DNA of 64,000 nt from positions 128,517 to 192,516 of the forward strand of contig CACAUA010000001.1 of assembly GCA_902535625.1 (NCBI GenBank), written 5' to 3'. The notes beneath the pieces were generated by a model that was not told where the DNA came from, ran no database searches, and was given only the letters and a program-made list of their open reading frames with translations. Made by a program: the position numbers and the translations under genes. This DNA comes from an uncultured Pelagibacteraceae bacterium (GTDB taxonomy: Bacteria; Pseudomonadota; Alphaproteobacteria; Pelagibacterales; Pelagibacteraceae). Shown piece after piece: positions 11,968 to 21,647 of the stretch; within the stretch, counting starts at the first letter, position 1, and the number at the start of each line of letters is the position of its first letter.

Positions 11968-12467
11968 TATTTAAATAATCCTACTTTAAGATTTTCTGCA
12001 CTATAAATCTTTTTTCCATCAGCGAGCAATATTCCATTTGCAAGTCCCACAGTTGTTTCTCCTTTAACAAGAATTCTTTTCATATCTATTTCGTATGTTG
12101 CCATTTTGACATTTTTAAGAACTTCACCAGTAAATTTTACAGTGCTTACACCCAATGCTCTACCTCTTCCTGGTTTTCCAAGCCAGCCAAGAAAAAAGCC
12201 AACCAGCTGCCACATTGCATCTAAACCAAGACAACCTGGCATAACTGGATCTTCTCTAAAATGACAATCAAAGAACCACAAATTATCCTTAATATCAAGT
12301 TCGGCTTTCATAGATCCTTTTTTATAAAAACCCTCACTCTCAGTTATTTCTGTAATTCTATCAAACATTAGCATTGGTGGAGAAGGTAATTTTGCATTGC
12401 CTGGACCAAATAACTTACCATTAGCGCAATCAATTAGTTCGTTGTAATTAAAGGAACTTTTTTTCAT
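11967..12467 (-). CDS. fabA: 3-hydroxydecanoyl-ACP dehydratase/isomerase
   Basis: [11 protein letters not shown]..., [28 protein letters not shown]. Confidence 0.97.
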   Translation of the reverse strand: MKKSSFNYNELIDCANGKLFGPGNAKLPSPPMLMFDRITEITESEGFYKKGSMKAELDIKDNLWFFDCHFREDPVMPGCLGLDAMWQLVGFFLGWLGKPGRGRALGVSTVKFTGEVLKNVKMATYEIDMKRILVKGETTVGLANGILLADGKKIYSAENLKVGLFK

Positions 12468-12517
12468 AATTTTGTAATCTTATTACTTGATTTAGGTACA
12501 TTATAATATACAAATAG

Positions 12518-12534
12518 TTTAGAATAGTTTTAAA
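12518..12534. promoter_or_regulatory. Irr/ICE-like palindrome in irr-fabA intergenic region
   Basis: TTTAGAA-TAG-TTTTAAA, one mismatch from the TTTAGAA-N3-TTCTAAA pattern as I recall it; just downstream of TATAAT (12502-12507). Confidence 0.55.
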
Positions 12535-12540
12535 TTGCTA

Positions 12541-12951
12541 ATGACTAGTAAACAAGAATTCATTGAAAAACTAAGAAACTCTAGCTTAAGACCAACTAAA
12601 CAAAGAATAAATATATGCGAGGTTTTATTTAATAGAGATAAAACTTTTCATTTCACAATAAACGACTTATTCAATTTGATAAAAGATAAAACTGGAGAGA
12701 AAGTATCTTTAGCAACTGTTTACAATACAGTTCATGCATTTCATAAAAAAGGATATCTAAAAGAAATTCCAATAAATTCTAATCAAACCTACTTTGATAC
12801 AAATGTCACAGATCACCACCATTTCTTTGATGTTAAAGAAGAAAGGCTTATTGATCTTAAAAATGAGGATGTGGGACCGATAGAGATACAAAAATCTATA
12901 CCTGGAAAAAAAATTAAATCAGTTGAAGTTTTAGTAAAATTAGAAGACTAA
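12541..12951 (+). CDS. irr: Fur-family regulator, Irr-like
   Basis: LRPTKQRINICEVLF, VSLATVYNTVHAFHKKGYLKEI, TDHHHFF; divergent from fabA-fabB-fabI, a context familiar for irr in alphaproteobacteria. Confidence 0.8.
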   Translation: MTSKQEFIEKLRNSSLRPTKQRINICEVLFNRDKTFHFTINDLFNLIKDKTGEKVSLATVYNTVHAFHKKGYLKEIPINSNQTYFDTNVTDHHHFFDVKEERLIDLKNEDVGPIEIQKSIPGKKIKSVEVLVKLED

Positions 12952-12984
12952 GTTTCAAAATTAAATCATAAATATTCTGACTTA

Positions 12985-13013
12985 TTGACAATCTTCTTTA
13001 GAATAATTATAAA
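12985..13013 (+). promoter_or_regulatory. Sigma70-type promoter of katG overlapped by an Irr-like box
   Basis: TTGACA (12985-12990)-N17-TATAAA (13008-13013); TTTAGAA-TAA-TTATAAA at 12997-13013 spans spacer and -10. Confidence 0.65.
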
Positions 13014-13020
13014 CAACGAA

Positions 13021-13032
13021 TTAGAATAATTA
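13021..13032. repeat. Second copy of TTAGAATAATTA upstream of katG
   Basis: Direct repeat of 12998-13009 (12/12). Confidence 0.6.
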
Positions 13033-13056
13033 CAATATTAAAGGAGATATATAATA

Positions 13057-15294
13057 ATGAGTGCGGAATTTCATAAAAGTAAAACATTTAAATCAGCAGA
13101 ATTAAGTAAGTGCCCTTTTACGGGCGCAGGTACACCAGCAAAATTTAGCGCTGGTAGAGGACAAACAAATAGAGATTTTTGGCCAAATAGTTTGAATTTG
13201 AAAATTTTAAGTCAGCACTCGAATTTATCAAATCCAATGGAGAAAAAATTTAATTATTCTAAAGAATTTAAAAAACTGAATTACAAAGCACTCAAAAAAG
13301 ATTTAAACAAATTAATGACAGACTCACAAGATTGGTGGCCAGCAGATTACGGTCATTATGGTCCTTTATTCATTAGATTAGCATGGCATGCAGCAGGTAC
13401 ATACAGAACAGGTGATGGTAGAGGGGGAGCTGGAACAGGTAATCAAAGGTTTGCACCGTTAAATGCTTGGCCTGATAATGTTAATCTAGATAAAGCTAGA
13501 TTACTTTTGTGGCCAATAAAACAGAAATATGGAAAAAGCATTTCTTGGGCAGATTTATTTATACTAGTTGGAAATGTAGCATTAGAGTCAATGGGCTTTA
13601 AAACGTTCGGTTTTGGAGCGGGAAGAACTGATATCTGGGAACCAGAGGATGATATTTACTGGGGTTCAGAAAAAGAAATGTTAGGTGTTAAGAGATACAG
13701 TGGAAAAAGAGATCTTGAACAACCATTGGGGGCTTCTCACATGGGATTAATTTATGTAAATCCACAAGGTCCAGATTTTAATCCAGACCCATTGAAAGCA
13801 GCTCATGATATTAGAGAAACATTCGGACGAATGGCAATGAATGATTATGAAACAGTTGCACTAGTTGCTGGTGGTCATACTTTTGGAAAATCTCATGGTG
13901 CCGCACCTGAATCACATAAAGGGCCTGATCCAGAAGCATCAAGAATTCAAGATCAAGCAACTGGTTGGAATAGTAATTACAAATCAGGAAAAGGTGTACA
14001 CGCAATAAGTAGTGGAATTGAAGGGGCATGGACACAAACACCAACACAATGGGATATGGGTTACTTTGATTGTTTATTTAACCATGAATGGGAATTAACA
14101 AAAGGACCTGCTGGAGCATTTCAATGGACTCCAAAAAAGAATGGTCAGAGAATTAAAATGGTTCCTGATGCTCATGATAAAAGTAAAATGCATCCTCCAA
14201 TGATGCAAACAACTGATTTATCTTTGAGAATGGATAAAAGTTATGGACCAATTTCAAAACATTTTTATCAAAATCCAGATGAATTTGCTGATGCATTTGC
14301 AAGAGCTTGGTTTAAGCTTACTCATAGAGACATGGGACCAAGAGCATGCTATTTGGGTAGCGAAGTACCAAAAGAACAATTAATTTGGCAAGATCCTATA
14401 GATAAACCAAAATATAAACTTAAATCAAAAGATATAAGAGATTTAAAATCAAAGCTTTCAAAATCAAAAATCTCTATTTCTGATTTAGTTTCTACGGCTT
14501 GGGCTTCTGCTTCTACATACAGAGGTTCTGACAAAAGAGGTGGAGCAAACGGAGCAAGAATTATGCTTGAGCCTCAAAGAAGTTGGAAAGTCAATAACCC
14601 TAAAAAACTTTCAAAGGTTATTAAAGCTTTACAAAAAATTAAGAAAAAATTTGATAAAAATAAAAAATCAGTCTCAATGGCGGATCTTATAGTATTAGGT
14701 GGAAATGTAGGAATAGAGATGGCAGCAAAAAAAGCTGGTCATAAAATTCAGGTTCCATTTACTCCTGGAAGAGGAGATGCAAGACAAGACCAAACAGATG
14801 TAAATTCATTTGGATTACTTGAGCCACAAGCAGATGGTTTTAGAAACTACATGAAAAAAGGTAAATCTAATGTTTCAGCTGAGGAAAAATTAATTGATAA
14901 GGCACAATTAATGGGATTAACGGCACCAGAGATGACAGTTCTTGTAGGAGGAATGAGAGTTTTAGATACAAACTATGATAGTTCTAAAAATGGAGTTTTC
15001 ACAAAAAAACCTGGAACTCTATCAACAGATTATTTTGTAAATCTTCTTGATATGAGTACCACTTGGAAAGAAACTGACAAATCTGAACAATATTTTGTTG
15101 GTAAAGATAGAAAGTCTAAAAAAACTAAGTGGAAAGGTTCAAGAGTTGACCTTATTTTTGGTTCAAATTCTCAATTAAGAGCATTAGCTGAAGTCTATGC
15201 TTGCAAAGACTCATCTGACAAATTTGTTAAAGACTTTGTATCTGCATGGGTCAAAGTGATGAATGCAGATAGATTTGATTTAAGATTAAACTAG
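13057..15294 (+). CDS. katG: Catalase-peroxidase
   Basis: [52 protein letters not shown], two-domain length; SD AAGGAGA. Confidence 0.98.
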   Translation: MSAEFHKSKTFKSAELSKCPFTGAGTPAKFSAGRGQTNRDFWPNSLNLKILSQHSNLSNPMEKKFNYSKEFKKLNYKALKKDLNKLMTDSQDWWPADYGHYGPLFIRLAWHAAGTYRTGDGRGGAGTGNQRFAPLNAWPDNVNLDKARLLLWPIKQKYGKSISWADLFILVGNVALESMGFKTFGFGAGRTDIWEPEDDIYWGSEKEMLGVKRYSGKRDLEQPLGASHMGLIYVNPQGPDFNPDPLKAAHDIRETFGRMAMNDYETVALVAGGHTFGKSHGAAPESHKGPDPEASRIQDQATGWNSNYKSGKGVHAISSGIEGAWTQTPTQWDMGYFDCLFNHEWELTKGPAGAFQWTPKKNGQRIKMVPDAHDKSKMHPPMMQTTDLSLRMDKSYGPISKHFYQNPDEFADAFARAWFKLTHRDMGPRACYLGSEVPKEQLIWQDPIDKPKYKLKSKDIRDLKSKLSKSKISISDLVSTAWASASTYRGSDKRGGANGARIMLEPQRSWKVNNPKKLSKVIKALQKIKKKFDKNKKSVSMADLIVLGGNVGIEMAAKKAGHKIQVPFTPGRGDARQDQTDVNSFGLLEPQADGFRNYMKKGKSNVSAEEKLIDKAQLMGLTAPEMTVLVGGMRVLDTNYDSSKNGVFTKKPGTLSTDYFVNLLDMSTTWKETDKSEQYFVGKDRKSKKTKWKGSRVDLIFGSNSQLRALAEVYACKDSSDKFVKDFVSAWVKVMNADRFDLRLN

Positions 15295-15313
15295 TATTAA
15301 GGAAAGCGGAAAA

Positions 15314-15910
15314 ATGACATCACTATCGTTCGAAGACTTTTATAAAGTTCCTGAAATTAAGTTTGATATAAATAGATTGCGAAATGACTTAAATCTAATT
15401 TTAGAGAAAAAGAAGTTTAATTCGCCAGGTGTTACTCACTTTGGTGCAATTCCTCTAAATCAAATTCCAAATAACAAAGACTCTACAGAAGGGAACAATA
15501 TCAGAGGTAGATATTGGACTATTGCAGATGAGACAGGCAAAGAAGTCTCAAGAGATATTGATATTGATGAATCAAAATATACTCAGTTGCTACCAGAGTT
15601 CGAGAAAACTTATTTTAAAGAGGTTTATGAAGTTCTTAGTAAAAAATTTAAACTAGGAAGAGTAAGGCTTTTATTAAAAGAGCCAAGATCAACGCTAAGT
15701 TGGCACAAAGATCCAGAGTGCAGATTGCATATTCCGATAGTAACTAATGCAGGTTGTTCAATGGTCATTGAAAATGTTGCAAAACATTTGCCTGCAGATG
15801 GACATGTATGGATTACTAACAATACAAAGTATCATAACTTTTTTAATGGAGGAGAACAGGCTAGAGTTCACTTAGTTGCTTGTGTTCTTGAAAGCCCGTT
15901 TAAAGGATAA
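15314..15910 (+). CDS. Aspartyl/asparaginyl beta-hydroxylase-like 2OG oxygenase
   Basis: LGRVRLLLKEPRSTLSWHKDPECRLHIPIVTNAGCSMVIE...HLPADGHVWITNNTKYHNFFNGGEQARVHLV (H-x-D, R/H pattern). Confidence 0.7.
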   Translation: MTSLSFEDFYKVPEIKFDINRLRNDLNLILEKKKFNSPGVTHFGAIPLNQIPNNKDSTEGNNIRGRYWTIADETGKEVSRDIDIDESKYTQLLPEFEKTYFKEVYEVLSKKFKLGRVRLLLKEPRSTLSWHKDPECRLHIPIVTNAGCSMVIENVAKHLPADGHVWITNNTKYHNFFNGGEQARVHLVACVLESPFKG

Positions 15911-16152
15911 TGGAAGTTACCAACGGTATTTTTAAAGCTGCCGGTCAGATTTATTCCAATAACAGAGGCTCTATTTTAAGAACAATTGTTTATACAGTTG
16001 GTCATTTTGCAATTGCTATAACTGTTTTGATGTTAGTTGCTGATGTATCTTTTATAATAGCTTTGACCGATGCGATTGTAGAACCAATCGCCAATTCTAT
16101 TTGGTATTTCATTTTAGATAAGTGGTGGGCAAGTAGATCAAAAAGTAAATAA
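15910..16152 (+). CDS. DUF2061-like membrane protein
   Basis: 80 aa, RTIVYTVGHFAIAITVLMLVAD...ALTDAIVEPIANSIWYFILDKWW. Confidence 0.7.
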   Translation: MEVTNGIFKAAGQIYSNNRGSILRTIVYTVGHFAIAITVLMLVADVSFIIALTDAIVEPIANSIWYFILDKWWASRSKSK

Positions 16153-16163
16153 TAATCATTATC
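16145..16163. promoter_or_regulatory. Fur-box-like sequence
   Basis: GTAAATAATAATCATTATC matches 16/19 of GATAATGATAATCATTATC. Confidence 0.4.
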
Positions 16164-16204
16164 AATAAGTATTTAGGAAAAATTTAATAAGGATAATTTG
16201 TAGT

Positions 16205-16252
16205 AATAATAATTATTCGCAAAAAAAATGCGTAAATAATAATTATTCGCAA
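16205..16252 (+). repeat. Two 18-bp direct repeats, 30-bp period
   Basis: AATAATAATTATTCGCAA at 16205-16222 and 16235-16252; each contains the palindrome AATAATTATT. Confidence 0.9.
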
Positions 16253-16296
16253 GGATATTTGTTGAAAATAATTTTTTCATATTTAATTTTTAAAAT

Positions 16297-16476
16297 ATGC
16301 AAATAGAAAATTATAATTGTAAAAAATGTGGATTAACAATCTCTTCAACTTGTTCCAAGTGTGATAAAATAGTTGATGTTGAAGTCCTTGATGATGGATG
16401 TATTGTTCAAAAGACTAAATGTGTTGATTGTGCGAATGCTCCAGTTATCAAAGACGTTTGTGTCCAACAAAAATAA
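16297..16476 (+). CDS. Cys-rich small protein (59 aa, three CxxC), not in ORF track
   Basis: MQIENYNCKKCGLTISSTCSKCDKIVDVEVLDDGCIVQKTKCVDCANAPVIKDVCVQQK; 8 Cys. Confidence 0.6.
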   Translation: MQIENYNCKKCGLTISSTCSKCDKIVDVEVLDDGCIVQKTKCVDCANAPVIKDVCVQQK

Positions 16477-16506
16477 TTAGTTAATATATATATATAACTT
16501 AAAGGG

Positions 16507-16959
16507 TTAGTTGATTTTTCCCCAAAGATTTTCTTCATCAACCCACCCTTTAAAACTTTTAGTTTCTACTAAGCACCAATTTCTCTCGCATTTTTTCACT
16601 ATCAATAATCTTCCAGTTTCTATTTTAGCCAGGGGTTTAGAAAATTTAGTTGGTTTTTTGAATAGAATTTTATTTGATACAGTTATAAAGGATTTTGATT
16701 GCTTCAATTGAGAAATGTGTATCCACCCACCATTCTTTTTATTGTCAATTATTCTTCTAAAATTTTCTTTTTTATCAATCACTTTTACCGGCAAGTTTAT
16801 TTTCTTGTAAATATACTTTATTGGATAATCAAAACTTGGGCCGTATCTTACGTTTACTTTATCATTTTTAAGCATTAAAAATTTTTCATTATTTTCAGAA
16901 ATGGCATTAGAAGTAAAAAATATAATTATTAAAATCTTGAAGATTAATTGCACAAACAA
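16507..16959 (-). CDS. Exported SH3-like domain protein
   Basis: Signal peptide, then VNVRYGPSFDYPIKYIYKK and GRLLIVKKCERNWCLVETKSFKGWVDEENLWG repeats. Confidence 0.75.
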   Translation of the reverse strand: MFVQLIFKILIIIFFTSNAISENNEKFLMLKNDKVNVRYGPSFDYPIKYIYKKINLPVKVIDKKENFRRIIDNKKNGGWIHISQLKQSKSFITVSNKILFKKPTKFSKPLAKIETGRLLIVKKCERNWCLVETKSFKGWVDEENLWGKIN

Positions 16960-17696
16960 CCTTTTTTTTTAGTAAATTTTATTTTTCTAAATTCAAGTTT
17001 TTTCAGATTAACAATCAGAATAGATGAGTGAAGACTTTTATCTGACGAAATTATGTTTTTTAAAACTTCATTTGCTTGCATACTCCCAATTATATTTGAT
17101 GTAGTTCCTAATATTCCTTCACTTTCACAATTTAAAATTTCATCAGACGGCTCTGATTGATAAAAGCATTTTAAACATGGACTTGATTTATTGTTAAAAT
17201 CGAATGAAAAAATGTGTCCATCAAATTTGCTAATAGCACCAACTATTAATTTTCTTTTATATTTTAATGAAAATTTATTTATTAAAAATTTAGTTTTAAA
17301 ATTATCTGTTCCATCTACAATTATATCGTAATTTTTAACAATTTTATTTAAATTCTTTTCTGATGCTTTTTCTTTTAAGATTTTGACTTTTACATCTCTG
17401 TTAATTAATTTTATTCTTCTCTTAAAGATATCAACCTTAAATTTTCCAACATCTTTTGAAGTATACAAAATTTGTCTTTGAAGATTTGAAATATCTACTT
17501 TATCGTGATCAATAGCACCTATATGCCCTACACCGCATCTAGCCAACAAATCTGCAACTGGACTACCTAATCCACCAATTCCTACAATTAAAACTTTTGA
17601 ATTAATTATTTTCTTTTGTCCTAATATACCAATATCCTTAAGTATTATTTGTCTAGAGTATCTCTCAAGCTTTCGTTTAGATAATGAATTTTTCAC
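16944..17696 (-). CDS. moeB: MoeB/ThiF-family adenylyltransferase
   Basis: RYSRQIILKDIGILGQKKI..VLIVGIGGLGSPVADLLARCGVG, DGTDNFKTKFLIN. Confidence 0.88.
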   Translation of the reverse strand: MKNSLSKRKLERYSRQIILKDIGILGQKKIINSKVLIVGIGGLGSPVADLLARCGVGHIGAIDHDKVDISNLQRQILYTSKDVGKFKVDIFKRRIKLINRDVKVKILKEKASEKNLNKIVKNYDIIVDGTDNFKTKFLINKFSLKYKRKLIVGAISKFDGHIFSFDFNNKSSPCLKCFYQSEPSDEILNCESEGILGTTSNIIGSMQANEVLKNIISSDKSLHSSILIVNLKKLEFRKIKFTKKKGCLCN

Positions 17697-18130
17697 TTAC
17701 CCGTTGATCCAAATCCACCCGAACCTCTAATTGTTTCAGGCAAAGTTTCTACAGTTTCAAAATCTACTTTTAGAATTGGCATTAATATCATTTGCGCAAT
17801 CCTATCATCGTTATTTACAGTAAAGTCTTTATCTCCATGATTAAATAAAATTACTTTTATTTCTCCTCTATAGTCACTATCAATTGTTCCAGGAGTATTT
17901 AATACACTTATATTATTTTTAGCTGCCAAACCTGATCGCGGCCTGATCTGAACTTCGGTATCCTCAGGTATTGCAATGGATATACCTGTTGGCACCAAAG
18001 CGTTTTCGCCTGATTTAATTACTATTTTCTTTTCAATGAATGCAGTCAAATCTAGTCCAGATGAACCTGTTGTTTTATATTCTGGCAGTTTAACTTTTTT
18101 GTCTAATTTTTTAATTAAGACTTTCACCAT
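17693..18130 (-). CDS. dut: dUTP diphosphatase
   Basis: QIRPRSGLAAKNNISVLNTPGTIDSDYRGEIKVILFNHG, RGSGGFGSTGK. Confidence 0.97.
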   Translation of the reverse strand: MVKVLIKKLDKKVKLPEYKTTGSSGLDLTAFIEKKIVIKSGENALVPTGISIAIPEDTEVQIRPRSGLAAKNNISVLNTPGTIDSDYRGEIKVILFNHGDKDFTVNNDDRIAQMILMPILKVDFETVETLPETIRGSGGFGSTGK

Positions 18131-18134
18131 TAAG

Positions 18135-19334
18135 TTAATTAATCTGTTGAATTATTCTTTTGACTATTTCTTCAGCGACCAATGATTTACTCATCTTTTC
18201 AAAATTTTCTTCAGGTTTATTTTTGTAAAATATAGAAATTTTATTAAAATCTGATCCAAATCCTATAGTTTGGTCTGAGACATCATTTGCAATTAACCAG
18301 TCACAATTTTTTTCATTCAACTTCTCTTTTGCATTTGTCGAGAGATTGTTTGTTTCTGCTGCAAAACCAATTGTTATTTTTGGTCTTAATGAATTGTGAT
18401 TAGATATATGATTTAAAATATCGATATTTTTTTCTAGCTCTAAGTTAAATTCTTCATTCTTTTTAATTTTTGTACTTTTATAATTTTTCACTTTAAAATC
18501 AGAGACAGCTGCAGAAAAAATAGCTACATCTGTTGGTAGATTATTTAAACTTTCTTTGAACATCTCTTCAGCTGTTTCAACACTTACAAAATTAACACCA
18601 TCCAAAGGTTTAATATTCGTTTTTCCAGAAATAAGTGTCGTATCAAATCCATTGTCTCTAAGACATTTGGCTATTTCATATCCTTGTTTGCCGCTAGATT
18701 TATTTGTAATAAATCTTACAGGATCAATATATTCATTAGTTGGTCCGGCTGTAACTAAAGCTTTTAATTTTTTATTTTTATCTAAATTAGAAAAATAATT
18801 TTTAAGTGTATTGACTATTTCATTTGGTTCTGTCATTTTTCCTTCACCGTATTCACCACATGCCATATCTCCTATCTCTGGCCCAATAATTTTGTAACCA
18901 AAGCTTTTTAATTTTAATATATTTTCTTTAGTAGAAGGATGCTCCCACATTCTTACATTCATTGCCGGTGCTAAAAATATTTGTTTGTTAGAGGCTAATA
19001 AAACAGTAGACGCCAAATCTTCTGCATTTCCTGAGGCTACTTTAGATATGGTATTAGCTGTAATTGGTGCAACTAATACTGCATCAGCCCATCTTGATAA
19101 AGATATATGGTCCATCTCAGATTCGTTTTCTGCACTAAATATATCGTCATAAACTTTTTCTTGGGAAAGAGACGAAACAGATAGTGGAGTTACAAATTCT
19201 TTTGCATTCTTTGTTAATATAGTCTTTACACGAGCACCATTTTTCTTAAATAATCTTATTAACTCAAGACTTTTGTAAGCAGAAATTCCACCACATATAA
19301 TTAACAGTATTTTTTTATTCTCAAAATAATTCAT
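18135..19334 (-). CDS. coaBC: Bifunctional phosphopantothenoylcysteine decarboxylase/phosphopantothenate-cysteine ligase
   Basis: LLIICGGISAYKSLELIR, APAMNVRMWEHPS, VTAGPTNEYIDPVRFITNKSSGKQGYEIA. Confidence 0.95.
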   Translation of the reverse strand: MNYFENKKILLIICGGISAYKSLELIRLFKKNGARVKTILTKNAKEFVTPLSVSSLSQEKVYDDIFSAENESEMDHISLSRWADAVLVAPITANTISKVASGNAEDLASTVLLASNKQIFLAPAMNVRMWEHPSTKENILKLKSFGYKIIGPEIGDMACGEYGEGKMTEPNEIVNTLKNYFSNLDKNKKLKALVTAGPTNEYIDPVRFITNKSSGKQGYEIAKCLRDNGFDTTLISGKTNIKPLDGVNFVSVETAEEMFKESLNNLPTDVAIFSAAVSDFKVKNYKSTKIKKNEEFNLELEKNIDILNHISNHNSLRPKITIGFAAETNNLSTNAKEKLNEKNCDWLIANDVSDQTIGFGSDFNKISIFYKNKPEENFEKMSKSLVAEEIVKRIIQQIN

Positions 19335-19342
19335 CGTCGAGA

Positions 19343-20920
19343 TTAAAATACTACTAATCCTAAAATTACAAGTAATAATAAACCAATGATTGATTGATTT
19401 CTGAAAGCTACCATTTCATTTTTTTTTGTATTTAGATCATTATACGTATTAGTATTTTGTGGAATTTGTCCACTTGCAAGAAATGTTAATGCTTGGTTTG
19501 CTTTATCCATTATTTGCGGCATTTCTGGTAATCTTTTTATAACTTCTGCAGAATTTTTTAGAGTTTCATTTAATGTTGTTATGGGATCTTTTGTTTCTTT
19601 AAGCCATTTTTCAAGAACAGGTCTTGACGTTTCCCAAATGTTTGTCTCTGGATTTAATCTTCTTGCAACACCTTCAACTACTACCATGGTTTTCTGTAGC
19701 ATGAGCAACTGTGGTTGAGTTTGCATATTAAATTTTTCTGTCACATCAAAAAGTTGTTTGAGTAGTTTACCGCCAGATATATCTTTAATTGACTGACCAA
19801 ATATTGGCTCTCCTATTGATCTTAGTGCTTGGGCGAGATCATCAACAGGCACTTCTTTTGGAACCAACCCTGCAGCTAAATGAACTTCAGCTACTTTTTT
19901 ATAATCTCTTTTTATAAATCCATATAAAATCTCAGCAAGAAATTTTTTACTCAAATCATCGAGCCTTCCCATTATACCAAAATCGATAGGAACTATTTGA
20001 CCACTATTGTTTATAAAAATGTTACCTTGATGCATATCTGCATGAAAAAAACCATCTCTGACAGCATGTCTTAAAAAATGTTGAATGATATCTGATGCAA
20101 TTTTTTTGGTATCTATATTTCTTTTTTCTAACTCTTCTGTTTCTCTTATAGAGACACCTTCAACCCAGTCTAAAGTCATTACATTTTCACTTGTAAAATT
20201 CCAATAAATTCTAGGAACTTCAAATCCGCTATCATTTTTAGTATTTTCCGAATACTCATTAGCTGCAGCGGCTTCAAATCTTAAATCCATTTCTAAATTG
20301 GTTATTTCTTTTAGCAAATAAACAACTTCAACTAATTTAAGTCTTTTTGTTTTTTTGATAATTGACTCAGTTAAAAAAGCAAAAAGCATCAAAGCATCAA
20401 TTTCTTCGTTAAATATTTTTTTTATATTTGGTCGTAAAATTTTTATAGCCACATCTTTAATTGTGCCACTATCATTTATTTGCGCTTTATGAACTTGAGC
20501 TATAGATGCTGCTGCCACCGGTTCAGATAGATTTATAATTGAATTAAAATTATCTTCTCCTAAATCTTTTCTTATTATTTCTTTAGCTTTAGATAATTCA
20601 AAGGGAGGTAAACGATCTTGTAAACTCTCTAGTTGCTTTGATAACTTTTCTCCAATTATATCTGGTCTAGTTGCTAGAAATTGACCTAATTTAATGAATG
20701 TTGTACCCATAGATTGCAAGGAGTTTGATAATCTTTCACCTTCGGTTTCATTTACAAAAGAATTATCTTTTTTTGAAAATGATAAAGACAGAAAATAGAA
20801 TAAAATTTTTATTCCAATCGGTGGATTATGAAACTTTGTGAATATACTTAAAGCATCAGATTTTGCTAATTTCCTTCCAAGCTTAAAAAGTATGTATAAT
20901 TTTTTAATCATATTTTCCAA
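19343..20920 (-). CDS. ubiB: Ubiquinone biosynthesis protein kinase-like UbiB
   Basis: LGTTFIKLGQFLATRPDIIG-like KxGQ motif, AAASIAQVHKA, HADMHQGNIFI; C-terminal TM. Confidence 0.93.
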   Translation of the reverse strand: MENMIKKLYILFKLGRKLAKSDALSIFTKFHNPPIGIKILFYFLSLSFSKKDNSFVNETEGERLSNSLQSMGTTFIKLGQFLATRPDIIGEKLSKQLESLQDRLPPFELSKAKEIIRKDLGEDNFNSIINLSEPVAAASIAQVHKAQINDSGTIKDVAIKILRPNIKKIFNEEIDALMLFAFLTESIIKKTKRLKLVEVVYLLKEITNLEMDLRFEAAAANEYSENTKNDSGFEVPRIYWNFTSENVMTLDWVEGVSIRETEELEKRNIDTKKIASDIIQHFLRHAVRDGFFHADMHQGNIFINNSGQIVPIDFGIMGRLDDLSKKFLAEILYGFIKRDYKKVAEVHLAAGLVPKEVPVDDLAQALRSIGEPIFGQSIKDISGGKLLKQLFDVTEKFNMQTQPQLLMLQKTMVVVEGVARRLNPETNIWETSRPVLEKWLKETKDPITTLNETLKNSAEVIKRLPEMPQIMDKANQALTFLASGQIPQNTNTYNDLNTKKNEMVAFRNQSIIGLLLLVILGLVVF

Positions 20921-21615
20921 CCTGAATGAATAGCTACTATTCCACCAGAAAAGTTTCTATACTCACATTTAATAAAATTATTTTTCTCCATTAAACCCTT
21001 TAATTCCTCTTGATTAACGAATTCTTGGATACTTTTTATTAGATATTCATAAGGCTCTTTTTCACCAACCACAAATTTTCCTATTTCTGGAATTAATTTA
21101 GAGTATCTTTTATAGACTAAATCTAAGTTTAAATTTTGAATTTTTGAAAATTCTAAACAAAAGAATCTACCTCCTGACTTTAAAACTCTGTACGCTTCAC
21201 TTAAGGACTTATTAATATTTTTTGTATTTCTTAAACCAAAACTGATTGTGTAATAATCACATGAATTAGATTTTAAAGGTAATTTCTCTGCCGACCCTTT
21301 AATCCACTTGATATTTTTGTAATTTAATAGTCTACTTTTTCCCTTTTTCATCATTCCTTCATTGGGATCAATACAAAATAATTCTATATTTTTGTTTGAA
21401 CTATTATCGATAAAAAGTTTTGCTATATCACCTGTGCCACATGCAACATCTGCTAGAATTTTATTTTTACCTGGGTTCATCCAATTTATTAAATTTCTTT
21501 TCCATATTCTATGAACTCCAAGTGACATCAAATCATTCATGATGTCGTATTTATCATAAACTTTATCAAACACACCTTGGACTAGACCTTTTTTATTTTG
21601 AAGATATTGTTGCAT
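20908..21615 (-). CDS. ubiE: Ubiquinone/menaquinone C-methyltransferase
   Basis: VFDKVYDKYDIMNDLMSLGVHRIWKR, DVACGTGDIA, SFGLRNTKNINKSLSEAYRVLKSGGRF. Confidence 0.95.
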   Translation of the reverse strand: MQQYLQNKKGLVQGVFDKVYDKYDIMNDLMSLGVHRIWKRNLINWMNPGKNKILADVACGTGDIAKLFIDNSSNKNIELFCIDPNEGMMKKGKSRLLNYKNIKWIKGSAEKLPLKSNSCDYYTISFGLRNTKNINKSLSEAYRVLKSGGRFFCLEFSKIQNLNLDLVYKRYSKLIPEIGKFVVGEKEPYEYLIKSIQEFVNQEELKGLMEKNNFIKCEYRNFSGGIVAIHSGWKI

Positions 21616-21647
21616 AAAATAAATAATATTAATTAATATAATAATAA

